A DNA stretch of 42,571 nucleotides from Roseivirga sp. UBA6061 (GTDB taxonomy: Bacteria > Bacteroidota > Bacteroidia > Cytophagales > Cyclobacteriaceae): positions 1 to 42,571 of the forward strand of contig DIYF01000080.1 in the NCBI GenBank assembly GCA_002427745.1, given 5' to 3'. The number at the start of each line of letters is the position of its first letter. Position 1 is the first letter of the stretch. The position numbers and the translations under genes are program-made. Shown here piece after piece: positions 18,301-26,982 of the stretch. The notes below the pieces were generated by a model that was not told the origin of the DNA, ran no database searches, and was given only the letters and a program-made list of their open reading frames with translations.

Positions 18301-19346
18301 CCTACTTTAATGATATTGCCGGAATAGGTCGGGATGATCTTTCATGCTTTAATCAGACTCGTTCCAAAAGTGAAAACGATGATGCCCTGGTTGATATGGA
18401 GATTGGTTCATTTACCGCAGATGACTCCTGGCTGATCTGGGGAAATGACGGAGCAGATATAGAAGCCGTTGGTAACAAGGAAAGACCAGCTTCTATCAAC
18501 AGCCGCCTCAACCGGGAGTGGCAGGTACAGGAGACCGGCACGGTGGGGAGTGTAAGTCTCACCTATGACCTCAGCACTATCAACGGCCCTACCGGACTGG
18601 GAACCAATAATCTCAATCGATTGAGACTTATGGTGGATGCAGACGGAGACTTTAATTCAGGTGTCACCCTTATCTCGCCAACCAGTACTGATGCAATTAA
18701 TAACACGGTAACTTTCACGGTGGATTTTAACGGAAGCGATGGCTTTTACTATACGCTGGGGTCTGAGGAAGAAGATGCTTTGCCGATAACCCTGGTTAGC
18801 TTCTCTGCCCACAAAACCAATGACGACCAAATCTTGCTGGAATGGACCACGGCTCAGGAGATTAACAACAACTTTTTCACGATAGAAAGAAGCACAGATG
18901 CTATCCATTTCAAAGCCATCGGTCAGATGGACGGAGCTGGAAACTCTGTCGACTTTATCTCATATCAGTTTACAGACCTCAACCCTCTGGAGGGCGTCTC
19001 TTATTACAGACTCCGTCAAACGGATTATAACGGAGTCTCAGAATCTACCGAGATTCTCAGAGTTTATATTCCGGCTGCTAAACTGGATGTGGTCAATTAC
19101 AAAGCCTACCCCAACCCTGTCCAGCGCGGAGAGGAGCTCATTATTGAGCATAAAGGTAATACCCAAAATACAATACTGAACTATCAAATCTATTCACCGG
19201 GAGGAACTCTGGTAAGAAGCGGACAACAGGAAACCAAAGGGGCTCCCATCAAAGTCAAAACCTACGGATTAGGTTCAGGCATCCACCTGATCAGGGTCTT
19301 TGAACCCGGAGCTCAACCGGTTACGCTGAAAGTGATTATTAAATAA
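12351..19346 (+). CDS. giant T9SS-secreted multi-module protein I (four modules)
   Basis: A 2331-residue secreted protein. I use ATG 12351 rather than the TTG just before it. A signal peptide ends near LVAQ (about residue 27). Residues about 28-325 form the conserved N-terminal region of this family. Four modules of 441-471 residues start at about 329, 776 (Cys776), 1247 (Cys1247) and 1688 (Cys1688). Each has a LamG/jellyroll-like part beginning WLKA or WLRADL, then YLAIKYGIT, GIGRDD, IWR(V/A) and DGxYFTLG blocks that I assign to DUF8202. An FN3-like domain (about 2143-2240, LEWTTAQEINNNFF, YYRLRQTD) and a type A sorting domain (about 2250-2331, starting AYPNP, ending VTLKVIIK) direct export through T9SS and surface anchoring. 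Modules 2-4 hold paired Cys. Likely a surface adhesin or matrix protein; ligand unknown. Confidence 0.95.
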   Translation: MTINYRAFLLLTFAIWSYVISTHTLVAQTPITTINTNAVTTGLTTSSYSATSPSDAGGTIDANTTYTVNYGQVQNLLPTSYVAGGITYDRFVTPDTLIIRRTDAGRQLIIFYEVDNVDNTNDIIDIDAEQQDNEEALYQSGLLNAGYDNILVNSATNFANVERIDIIYYTGIVTSSPSTAVFPIVERGGNDDIKVAAIKTLDVNGDPSEYYSTVVEVNNNGTSDWGNSGIAHVSLVMRRQDATSNPLPQTVLGTQDIHGSAVSFSDFGVAADEIVYGYSIFADDVDESTVDITDITEYPTNTGSASGLDLIAGISTAVASDDNLTKSTGPGGYKADLDTWLKANNSASVTTSTDGSTVTDWQDEWLGDHDATTLTSAPTYRDGTASSADDINFNPTVDFLDATERGLQIANNTDFNTATSYATKGLNIAFRTGNDITTKQQIYEQGSNDRGINVYIRAGSLYVGAWNIPNTDGAGDNWGFSSTNTSSIATETEYIITLEFDGNSGGTGTVTAYLNGQSFGTISSVGLLFQDTDGIGLGDTNSQSRYDDGTTAAASFYGSIPEFIYCNTPSAFSSSQRNRIESYLAIKYGITLDQTSPVNYVNSDGSTIFNTTLNASLGGYLEYNNDIAGIGRDDNSEFVQLQSQSENTGSIVEVHRTTSIGTDDTWLIWGNDGGATTSSRVVTKPDTINERLQRIWRVAEENSVGVTDISFDITGLGFGTDAGDFSLLIASNSSGADFSNATVVTGGTFNGDVITFSDINLSDGEYFTLGTQYFICTPGGVQDGLALWLKADAETFNTGTTLATNGQTVETWADQSRSDFDATNDGGVTNRAPTWVETDVNFNPGLNWNAGTDEIGFTLGSNFIFAPAADGGMHIFSSVEPENSLTGGNRNNKWIYNFGNNNNSGVGIAAYGDRGNIVADGKVNFNIAPTASNFIAEGDFNTNAGTGDEKNYILDGTITNANTGVDIDIDDSGITQASTHGANQGPVSIGRQSETNNLGNNSGRRFFGDMQEVIVYNQDISAIEAQRVRSYLAIKYGTTLSNDNDADAIINETISGSVVEGDYVASDGTTITWDYSDDTGFVSNVAGIGRDDDTCLDQKQSRSVNSDAIVTMGLGGIATNNAGNANTFTADKEFLTWATDGASTAFGSITTAGTPGTVNERMLRIWRAQETGTVGATDISFDLTGLTGYSTNAGDYQLIVASGGDNTSLENGNTITGGTFNGSVLTFSGVDLTDGQYFTLGVSADLCGPGGVTSGMVLWLRPDAGTSTETDNTSITTWTDQSTAGNDATEVTNPPLYKNNATDNINFLPTIDFDGTNDVLSIGDLSEIKSTSGTGRYTMLGIGIRQDANDNYVLGSTGGTNNEELYFGYTNANTTATLDHESNAINLTSLSAFDSPAQTPFLLFGEYDGSGRVFEELRDDNFNRNTDSNTTDISGTQTNYIGDVTNTGNYNGLISEVLVYNSTVTDLEKLRIYSYFGIKYGITLPQDNDNDLTLNETISGSVAEGDYVASDGTTIIWDESNGYSTYHNGMAGIGRDDDACLNQKQSTSATDGTILTVGLGSVEADNASNNNLHDNLDFLIWGHDDGATAQASANTVDVPNTVSERMTRVWRVEDNGTVGNTELQFDLSSLGYSISDASAFTLLISNTSTIADASITTGGTLNGNVLSFTGVDLTDGQFFTIGTALTTCGPGGVNTNIGLWLRADLEVFSDAGVTAAVDNGDVAQWNDQSSPASNASEANGGGGSVVEPLYRTSEINFNPSIFVSDQNTTNNSFVETAAATNTVSGDMTLIAIFETAQNQGTDDQIDNTPSLIGAEADAGTNDYGLGVYQGEVVFNAANTTTFTARSTTATYNDGEPYMATGTRVQAASGAVNLYINSLNVGTGTSDNTSLNAADTWAVGNQSSYDNEAQFQGNISEVLVFSSVLTGEEQARVESYLALKYGITRSDNNDGDGTSNEIISGSIREGDYVAADGGIIWDYAARGSTYFNDIAGIGRDDLSCFNQTRSKSENDDALVDMEIGSFTADDSWLIWGNDGADIEAVGNKERPASINSRLNREWQVQETGTVGSVSLTYDLSTINGPTGLGTNNLNRLRLMVDADGDFNSGVTLISPTSTDAINNTVTFTVDFNGSDGFYYTLGSEEEDALPITLVSFSAHKTNDDQILLEWTTAQEINNNFFTIERSTDAIHFKAIGQMDGAGNSVDFISYQFTDLNPLEGVSYYRLRQTDYNGVSESTEILRVYIPAAKLDVVNYKAYPNPVQRGEELIIEHKGNTQNTILNYQIYSPGGTLVRSGQQETKGAPIKVKTYGLGSGIHLIRVFEPGAQPVTLKVIIK

Positions 19347-19684
19347 TTGACAAGCTCCGTTTACAAAAGAAAAACACCTTCTATCCCTGATCTCTCTGAT
19401 TCTGACTCCCAGAAAAAGTAGAAATTCCAATTTTGGGAAAACAGCAACTCCTGCCGGGTTCATCTGACAGAAAGAAAAAAGTCATACACATCCAAAAAGA
19501 AGCTTTGTACGCCAAAATCAACGTTTAAGGCTACTAACGACACGATTTTAGCTATCTTCAAACCGCGAAATCTGCGTTTTGGAAACAAAAACATGACGGA
19601 AAAAGCAAGTCGGAATTAATGGCAAGCTGATCTGTCAGGATTTCTGCCGTTGCGAACACGGTGCACCTAAACACTTTGAGTATA
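19347..19684 (+). promoter_or_regulatory. intergenic region between giant genes I and II, with conserved upstream block
   Basis: This 338-bp stretch has no gene. AAATTCC (19422), TTTTGGGAAA (19431-19440) and GTTCATCT (19458-19465) recur in the same order and nearly the same spacing before gene III (26715-26760). The first two form an inverted repeat TTCC(N6-7)GGGAA. CCTAAAC lies 19 bp before the start codon in both genes, and CCTAGAC 12 bp before that of gene I. No perfect TAnnTTTG element is seen; AAGCTTTG near 19501 is the closest match. Confidence 0.4.
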
Positions 19685-22600
19685 ATGTCCAGGCTAATAT
19701 TTGTGGTAGCCTTTGCCACAATATCTATGTTTTGGGGGGCAGGTATATGGGCCCAAACTGGTATTTCTACGATAAATGTCAGTAATGTTAGTGGTACGAC
19801 CACCACTACCCTGATCACTGCTCCCAGTGATGCAGGCAATAGCATCATTGCCAATAATCAATATAACATCAATTATGGACAGGGGAATAATGTAAAGGTC
19901 ACCTCATATGTAGTATCCGGAACTACTTACGATCGTTTTTTAAGCCCTGACACACTCATTCTTAATCGTAGAATTGCCTCTGACAGGCTGGTCAATATAT
20001 GGTATCAGCTCGACCAGATTAATACCGCACCTAATCCTGATGAACTTGATGTAGATCCTGACATTGTGCCGGATGCTGATGCCATTTACCTGTCAGGTAA
20101 CCTCAATGCCGGCTATGACAACATCCTGGTTAACGATGATGACCTGGCCTCCGGAAGTATCCAGGTAGAAACAGAGAGAGTAGACGTGATCTGGTACTCT
20201 GGTATTCAAACCTCTGATCCTACAACATCCGTTTTTCCTATTATAGAAAGAGGTGGTAATGACAACATATCAATTGCTGCTATTACTTCACTCAACCCTG
20301 ACGGAACACCGGCCACTTATGGTACTCTGGTGGGAGTTTCTTCATCTGACTGGCCGGGAACCGGGCAAACCTTTTCCCAATACCTTATCCTAAGGCGTCA
20401 GGCAGTCGGAGATGACCCTATCCCACTGATTGAAATCGGGTCTCAGGTGGTGCAGGGAGTTGCCGTGAGCTTTTCAGAATTAGGAATAACCGCAGGCCAG
20501 AGTATTTTCGGATACTCTCTTTTTGCTTCAGATGTAGAAGGTGTAGGCGGTGCTCCTGCCATAGCAGCTGGGGTAAGCCTTAACGATATCAGTACTTTCC
20601 CTATCAACACACTTTCTTCGGTTTCAGGTCTCGACCTGGTAGCCGGAGTATCTGCGGCTGTAGCCAGTGATGACAATCTGATTGAAACTGTAGGCCCGGG
20701 AGGTTATAAGTCAGCCCTGGCCACATGGCTTAAGGCCAATGACGGTGCCTTTGTCACCAGCGGAGGTGCTGCCTCCACTGAGGGAAGTAACGTAGGTTTT
20801 TGGGAAGACCAGTCTGTTGGCAACCATGATTTCACAACCCTCACTACCGCGCCTACCTTTAGGTCTACCACCAGCTCAGTCAACTTTAACCCCACCGTTG
20901 ACTTTATTAGCGCCACCGAAACCGGCTTGCAGGTACCGGATAATACGGATTACAACATTGGAGGGCCTTACACCAGGAAGTCATTCAATATTGCCTTCCG
21001 TACAAATTCAGATGTAACCACCAGACAACAACTGTTTGAACAGGGAGGAGGTACTAACGGATTGGGGATTTATATAGACGGGGGCAATGTTTATGGCGCT
21101 ATCTGGAACCGCGGAAATTCCGGAAGCTCAGGAGCCCCCTGGAATGATGGCACCCCGACTACCTTTGTCAACACTACCGTGAGTGGAGACACAGAGTATA
21201 TTCTGACCCTTGAATATGATGGTAACTCCAGCTCAACCGGAACGGTGGTATTATACCTCAACGGGCAGAGCTTCGGTACTTTAAGTTCAGCCGGGCTTCT
21301 TTATAATCATGGAGGAGATGTCGGTTTGGGAGATATTGACGGGGGTTCCCGTTATCATGATGGTACTACTGCTGCAGCTTCGTTTTATGGAGAGATCACC
21401 GAATTCGTTTACTGTAACGAACCCGGTTCGCTACCTCTTTCTCAAAGAAGAAGAATAGAGAGCTATCTGGCCATCAAGTACGGTATTACACTGGATCAAA
21501 GCAGCCCTATTGACTATCTGAACTCAGACGGCACCATCATTTTCGATGCCACCAATAATGCCTCCATTGGTGGCTATCTGGAGTATAATAATGACATAGC
21601 CGGTATTGGCCGTGATGACAATTCCGAACTGGACCAGCCTGCTTCCAGAAGTGAGAATGCGGGAAGTGTGGTGACAGTTGACAGGGGAGCTACCATTGGT
21701 ACAGATGATTCATGGCTGATCTGGGGAAATGACGGAGCTGCTCTTACACAAACTTCTCTGCTCACTTCTCCCGATACAATCGATCAGCGTCTCAATCGCG
21801 TCTGGCGGGTAGCTGAGCGAAACGAGGTTCAGACCACTTCGGTATCATTCGACCTGACGGGGCTGGGCTTGAGTACTTCTGCTACTGATTTTAGCCTGCT
21901 AATTGCAAACAACAGCTCCAATGCCGACTTCAGCAATGCCACTGTGCTGACAGGAGGTACTTTTAATGGCGATGTAATCACCTTCACCGGGGTAGATCTG
22001 GACGATGGCGAATACTTCACCCTCGGGACCGAGTTTTTCTTCTGTACTCCCGGTAACTATGATGATGGTGCGATCATGTGGCTAAGGGCCGATAATGGCG
22101 TGACCACCGCTACAGAAGGCAGCAATGTTACGGCCTGGGATGATCAAACCGCTTCAAACAACGATGGTTCCAATATTACCGCACCAGTTTATCGAGCCAC
22201 TACACAACTCATCAACGATAATCCTACGGTCGATTTCAGTACCGGAACCAATGGTATTGTCATTGCCAATACGGGCGGCTTTAATGTAGATCAGTCCACT
22301 TCCAAAAAATTCACCATCGCCTTCAGAACCGGGGATGATATCACAACCCAACAGGTAATCTACGAACAGGGAGGGGCTACACGTGGCCTTAATCTGTATA
22401 TACAGTCAGGAGTTCTCCACCTGTCCGGATGGAATCAGGCCAGCGATGGTACTGGCTCACCATGGAATACCGGTACTATCTCTACGGTCAATACTTCTGC
22501 CATTGCTACGGATACAGAATACATTGTCACTTTCGACTATGCAGGAAATGATGCCATCACCGGTACTATTACCGGCTACCTGAACGGTCAGAGCTTCGGT

Positions 22601-25600
22601 ACTCCCATCTCAAATGTGGGACGTCTGTACGCTCATACAGATGCCATTGGTTTGGGAGATGAAAACGGTGCCTCGCGCTATGCAGATGGTAGCACCAGTG
22701 GAGCGGCTTCATTTGACGGCTATATTTCGGAGATTTCCTATTACAATGAGCCTTCCAGCTATCTCTCCACAGACCGTAACCGTATTGAAACCAGCATGGC
22801 CATTAAGTACGGTATCACGCTTGACCAGACTTCCGCCACCAACTACACCCGCTCTGATGCCACTACCATCTGGAATGCCACTACCAACGCCACTTACAAC
22901 AGCGATATAGCCGGAATAGGTCGTGATGACAATGCATGCCTTGAACAGAAACAGTCTCAAAGTGAAAACAGCGGCAGTATTGTCAAAATGGGGCTGGGTT
23001 CTATAGCCGCTACCAATGCTGATAACGCCAACACTTTTGATGATGACGGAGACTTCCTGATTTGGGGAAGTGACGGAGATTTTGCCGATCAGGCCAATGC
23101 CAATACGACAGATGTACCGGCTATTGTTACCGAACGCATAGAGCGCATCTGGAGAGTACAGGACACCGGAGATGTAGGAACAACCTCTGTCACTTTTGAC
23201 CTGACCGGCCTGGGTTATGGTACTTCTATTTCTGATTTTCAATTGATCGTTTCCAATAGCCCCACCATGGCTTCCGGCTCTACAACACCAGCCGCCAGCT
23301 ACGATGCCATTAACAATACAGTGACCTTTACAGGTATCAACCTTACAGATGGTCAGTACTTTACTCTCGGCACTGTTCGTACCGTCCCCTGTGGTCCCGG
23401 AGGAGTTGTTAACGGTCTCAGACTACAGCTAAGAGCTGACCTGGGAATAACGGGCACTACTAACGTAACCCAATGGTCAGATCAGAGCGGTAACGGCTTC
23501 AATGCTACAGCGACTACTGGTCCTGAGCTTCTCAGCACTGATATTAACTTCAACCCTACGCTGCAGTTCAATGGTAGTAACGAAGAAATGCAGGTGACCA
23601 ACGGCATTTTTGGTACAAGCACTTTCAATGATGTTTTTGTTTATGTAGTCAACCAGACGAATACCGTACAAAACAGCTCTGTTTTCTTTGAGACCATGGC
23701 CGGAGGTGAGCGTTTTAACTCACATATGCCCTGGAGCGATAACAACATCTACTATGATTACGGACTTTGCTGCACAATCGGGAGGGTCAGTGCCAACTGG
23801 GGCACTTCAACAGGGAACTACCACATCTGGACCATGGGGGCCAGCACCGGTACGAGCACTCCTTCCGGCACCAACAAGGCAATTTACCGTGACGGAGGTG
23901 TTCTTACTACCAACAATCAAAGTGACGGAAGCACAGGCAACAACAGCAATCTATTCATCGGGTCAGCCGGAGCCGCCAACTTCCATGCAGGCGATGTAGC
24001 AGAAATGATTGTTTTCACTGCAGTGCCTACAGCTGTAGAGAAGGAGCGGGTAGAAACTTATCTCGCCATCAAGTACGGCATATTCAAAAACAGTGCTGAC
24101 AATGGGAGCACCGGAGGTACTGACGAAAGAGACTACTTTGACAGTAACAGCAGTGTTATCTGGGATTACTCAAATAACACCAGCTATCACAATGATGTGG
24201 CGGGTATTGGAAGGGACGATATGTCCTGTCTGAACCAGAGACAATCAGGAAGTGAGAATACAGATGACATTCTCAGCGTTGGCCTGGGCTCAATAGAAAG
24301 CAGCAATGCACTGAATCTCAGCTCTTTTGATGATGACCGGGACTTCCTGGTTTGGGGTAATGATGATGGTGCCACAGCTCAGGCAAGTGCCAACACATCT
24401 GATTTACCGGCTACCATCGCTGAAAGAATGACCCGCATCTGGAAGGTACAGGACAACGGAACAGTTGGAAATACTGAGCTGCAGTTTGACCTGACGGGGC
24501 TTGGCTATTCCGTAGCAGACGCTGCAGACTTCTCTTTGCTGGTAGGCAATACAGCTACCATGGCCGATGCTACCGTCATTACCGGAGGAACACTCAATGG
24601 CAATGTGTTGTCATTTACCGGAATAGACCTCACAGATGGTCAGTTCTTTACTATCGGTACCGCTGTAGAAACCTGCGGCCCGGGCGGAGTCAACACAAAC
24701 ATCGCTTTATGGCTAAGGGCTGATCTTCAAGTATTCTCCGATGCAGGCACTACCGCAGCCACTGACGGAGACAATGCATTACAATGGAATGATCAAAGCT
24801 CACCACAGGACAACGGCAGTGAAGTAAACCTGGGAGGCGCAAACCCACTGGAACCTACTTTCGAAACTACTGAAATCAACTCCAATCCTGTATTGCGTTT
24901 TGCCAACCCGAACTCATCAAATGTCTCTTATATAGAAACGAGCAGCAATACCGTTTCGGGAGACATGACCCTTATCTCAGTATTTAAAACAGGACAAGCC
25001 TCCGGTACTCAGGGCGACTTTGTAAACTCTCCTGCCCTGATTGGAGCCAGCGAAACCGGTAGCACACTGGACTACGGACTGGGTATGGAAAACGGTCAGC
25101 TCTTCCTCAATGCCAATACCTCTGTCGGCTTTGATGCGGAAACGTCCGGCACTTACAATGACAACGCCCCGCATTTTGTCACCGCTACCAGGGTTCAAAG
25201 CTCAGGGGCCATCAATTTATATGTTGATTCCGAATCCGTTGCATCAGGCACCGGTTCAACCAGTGCGTTGACAGGCCCTACTTCATTCGGTATAGGCAAC
25301 CACAGCGATGGTGATGTGGATGCCCAGTTTGCCGGAGATATTGCCGAAAGTATAGTATTCTCAAGCGCACTAACCGGAAACGAGCGCACAAGAGTAGAAA
25401 CTTACCTGGCAGTGAAATACGGACTTACCCGGGTGAACGCCTCATTGCCGGCAGCTGAACAGGACTACCTGGCTGCAGATGGCGGCATCATCTGGGATTA
25501 CGATGGCCAGGGAACCACCTATTACAACGACATATTCGGTATCGGACGTGACGACCTCTCCTGTTTTGAACAAATCCAGTCCAAAAGTGAAAACAGTGAT

Positions 25601-26557
25601 GCCCTGGTAACATTTAATCTGACGGGAGGCTTTGGAACAAATGATTCTTTCATTCTCTCAGGAAACGATAACGCGGCTATAGAACAAGAAAACAACCCCG
25701 AGAAGCCCACTGGTATTTCGAGTAGACTCAATCGGGAATGGAGGGTTCAGGAAACCGGAACCGTGGGTACTATTGAAGTAACCTATGACCTTTCCACCAT
25801 TACCGGACCTCTCGGAGTCGGCACCAATAACCTGAACTTCCTCAGGCTTCTGGTCGATGATGACGGGGACTTCAATACCGGAGCCACGCTTATTGCACCA
25901 TCTTCTATCGATGGTACCAACAATACGGCCACCTTCCAGGTAGATTTCACAGATGGCCAATACTACACCCTGGGTTCAACTGAGGTAGCAGCTCTCCCCA
26001 TAACCCTGATCTCATTTACAGTCAATAGTGAAGAAACCACTGGGGTAACACTCAATTGGGTCACATCACAGGAGATCAACAATGCATTCTACACCATAGA
26101 AAGGAGTACGGATGGCATCAACTTCGAAGCTATAGGAACAAGAGAGAGCCAGGGCAACGGAGACCAGCTACTTCATTATGAGTTCAAAGACCTGAATCCA
26201 CTAAGTGGACGCCTCTACTATCGCCTGAAGCAAACCGATCGTAACGGAGACTTTGAATATTCAGAGCTGCGATCCGTATATATTGACGATTCAGTTGACA
26301 TCAGCTTCAAAGCATACCCCAACCCTATTAGTATGGGACAGAAGCTACGTATTTCCCATCGTGTCACAGAAGACCAGTCTGTTGACATTCAGATCAGCGA
26401 TATCAAAGGCTCAATACATACCACGGCTCATGTTTCTCTGCAAGCCAACGACTCCTACTTTGAACTCTCCACCAACAACTTTACCAGAGGTCTGAATATC
26501 ATTCGCATCATAGACAGATCCGGCAAAGTACACGTCTGCAAGCTCATCGTTCGCTAA
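19685..26557 (+). CDS. giant T9SS-secreted multi-module protein II (four modules)
   Basis: A 2290-residue paralog of the preceding gene. I use ATG 19685; a GTG at 19661 in frame would add eight residues ahead of the signal peptide (MSRLIF to about WAQ, residue 24). The N-terminal region spans about 27-335. Modules start at about 337, 787, 1236 and 1664, the last three at a Cys. The FN3-like domain begins near 2103 and the sorting domain near 2210 (AYPNP). The second module's lectin part repeats the type found in module 1 (IAFRTGDD...YEQGG). The third is a type found nowhere else in the window and contains a CC pair near residue 1365. The fourth is the shared terminal type, but its inter-domain loop is shortened and lacks the Asp-rich DxDxD segment. 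Same export route and likely surface role. Confidence 0.95.
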   Translation: MSRLIFVVAFATISMFWGAGIWAQTGISTINVSNVSGTTTTTLITAPSDAGNSIIANNQYNINYGQGNNVKVTSYVVSGTTYDRFLSPDTLILNRRIASDRLVNIWYQLDQINTAPNPDELDVDPDIVPDADAIYLSGNLNAGYDNILVNDDDLASGSIQVETERVDVIWYSGIQTSDPTTSVFPIIERGGNDNISIAAITSLNPDGTPATYGTLVGVSSSDWPGTGQTFSQYLILRRQAVGDDPIPLIEIGSQVVQGVAVSFSELGITAGQSIFGYSLFASDVEGVGGAPAIAAGVSLNDISTFPINTLSSVSGLDLVAGVSAAVASDDNLIETVGPGGYKSALATWLKANDGAFVTSGGAASTEGSNVGFWEDQSVGNHDFTTLTTAPTFRSTTSSVNFNPTVDFISATETGLQVPDNTDYNIGGPYTRKSFNIAFRTNSDVTTRQQLFEQGGGTNGLGIYIDGGNVYGAIWNRGNSGSSGAPWNDGTPTTFVNTTVSGDTEYILTLEYDGNSSSTGTVVLYLNGQSFGTLSSAGLLYNHGGDVGLGDIDGGSRYHDGTTAAASFYGEITEFVYCNEPGSLPLSQRRRIESYLAIKYGITLDQSSPIDYLNSDGTIIFDATNNASIGGYLEYNNDIAGIGRDDNSELDQPASRSENAGSVVTVDRGATIGTDDSWLIWGNDGAALTQTSLLTSPDTIDQRLNRVWRVAERNEVQTTSVSFDLTGLGLSTSATDFSLLIANNSSNADFSNATVLTGGTFNGDVITFTGVDLDDGEYFTLGTEFFFCTPGNYDDGAIMWLRADNGVTTATEGSNVTAWDDQTASNNDGSNITAPVYRATTQLINDNPTVDFSTGTNGIVIANTGGFNVDQSTSKKFTIAFRTGDDITTQQVIYEQGGATRGLNLYIQSGVLHLSGWNQASDGTGSPWNTGTISTVNTSAIATDTEYIVTFDYAGNDAITGTITGYLNGQSFGTPISNVGRLYAHTDAIGLGDENGASRYADGSTSGAASFDGYISEISYYNEPSSYLSTDRNRIETSMAIKYGITLDQTSATNYTRSDATTIWNATTNATYNSDIAGIGRDDNACLEQKQSQSENSGSIVKMGLGSIAATNADNANTFDDDGDFLIWGSDGDFADQANANTTDVPAIVTERIERIWRVQDTGDVGTTSVTFDLTGLGYGTSISDFQLIVSNSPTMASGSTTPAASYDAINNTVTFTGINLTDGQYFTLGTVRTVPCGPGGVVNGLRLQLRADLGITGTTNVTQWSDQSGNGFNATATTGPELLSTDINFNPTLQFNGSNEEMQVTNGIFGTSTFNDVFVYVVNQTNTVQNSSVFFETMAGGERFNSHMPWSDNNIYYDYGLCCTIGRVSANWGTSTGNYHIWTMGASTGTSTPSGTNKAIYRDGGVLTTNNQSDGSTGNNSNLFIGSAGAANFHAGDVAEMIVFTAVPTAVEKERVETYLAIKYGIFKNSADNGSTGGTDERDYFDSNSSVIWDYSNNTSYHNDVAGIGRDDMSCLNQRQSGSENTDDILSVGLGSIESSNALNLSSFDDDRDFLVWGNDDGATAQASANTSDLPATIAERMTRIWKVQDNGTVGNTELQFDLTGLGYSVADAADFSLLVGNTATMADATVITGGTLNGNVLSFTGIDLTDGQFFTIGTAVETCGPGGVNTNIALWLRADLQVFSDAGTTAATDGDNALQWNDQSSPQDNGSEVNLGGANPLEPTFETTEINSNPVLRFANPNSSNVSYIETSSNTVSGDMTLISVFKTGQASGTQGDFVNSPALIGASETGSTLDYGLGMENGQLFLNANTSVGFDAETSGTYNDNAPHFVTATRVQSSGAINLYVDSESVASGTGSTSALTGPTSFGIGNHSDGDVDAQFAGDIAESIVFSSALTGNERTRVETYLAVKYGLTRVNASLPAAEQDYLAADGGIIWDYDGQGTTYYNDIFGIGRDDLSCFEQIQSKSENSDALVTFNLTGGFGTNDSFILSGNDNAAIEQENNPEKPTGISSRLNREWRVQETGTVGTIEVTYDLSTITGPLGVGTNNLNFLRLLVDDDGDFNTGATLIAPSSIDGTNNTATFQVDFTDGQYYTLGSTEVAALPITLISFTVNSEETTGVTLNWVTSQEINNAFYTIERSTDGINFEAIGTRESQGNGDQLLHYEFKDLNPLSGRLYYRLKQTDRNGDFEYSELRSVYIDDSVDISFKAYPNPISMGQKLRISHRVTEDQSVDIQISDIKGSIHTTAHVSLQANDSYFELSTNNFTRGLNIIRIIDRSGKVHVCKLIVR

Positions 26558-26982
26558 CCCTCAAAAGACAAGCATACCTCTCTGTTTCAGAGAACTGATT
26601 CAACAGGAATTTATCTTTCTGTACCATCATATTATTTACGAAATGGCAATATTCAAACATTAGATAAAACATAATCAATGTCTATATAAAGACAAAAACT
26701 CCCCAATTGACTTTAAATTCCCGTTTTGGGAAATAATTTGCAGTAATTTGTCGTTCATCTCAAAAAAAACGCTTGAAATCCCAAAAATTTCGCCATTTTT
26801 GCGGGCAACAAAGCTATCTGTCTTTTGGCACAATTTTCAATAAGCTATCCTCAACCATTAGCTGATAATTGTGTCCTGCATAACCATTATTGTTTTCTGG
26901 TCTGTACTGGATACCGTCACACGCGGTTAGTATGATTTTGTAGATAAGACAAGAAGATTTGAACCTAAACATCTTTAAGAAA
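26558..26982 (+). promoter_or_regulatory. intergenic region between giant genes II and III, with hairpin
   Basis: This 425-bp stretch has no gene. A small CTCTG/CAGAG hairpin (26580-26592) without T-tract follows gene II. The block AAATTCCC, TTTTGGGAAA, GTTCATCT (26715-26760) repeats that before gene II; here TTCCC and GGGAA are perfect inverted repeats. Two TAATTTG words follow 10 bp apart. CACAATT (26829-26835) pairs with AATTGTG (26867-26873), with an inner AGCTA/TAGCT stem, giving a leader hairpin about 110 bp before the start. No exact -7 element is found. Confidence 0.4.

Noticed and set aside
19661..19684. GTG start for gene II (and TTG starts for genes I and III)
   Set aside because: ATG codons a few residues later give complete signal peptides; in gene I the TTG directly abuts the ATG.
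26579..26593. TCTCTG/CAGAGA stem after gene II as terminator
   Set aside because: Six base pairs, 3-nt loop, no T-tract.
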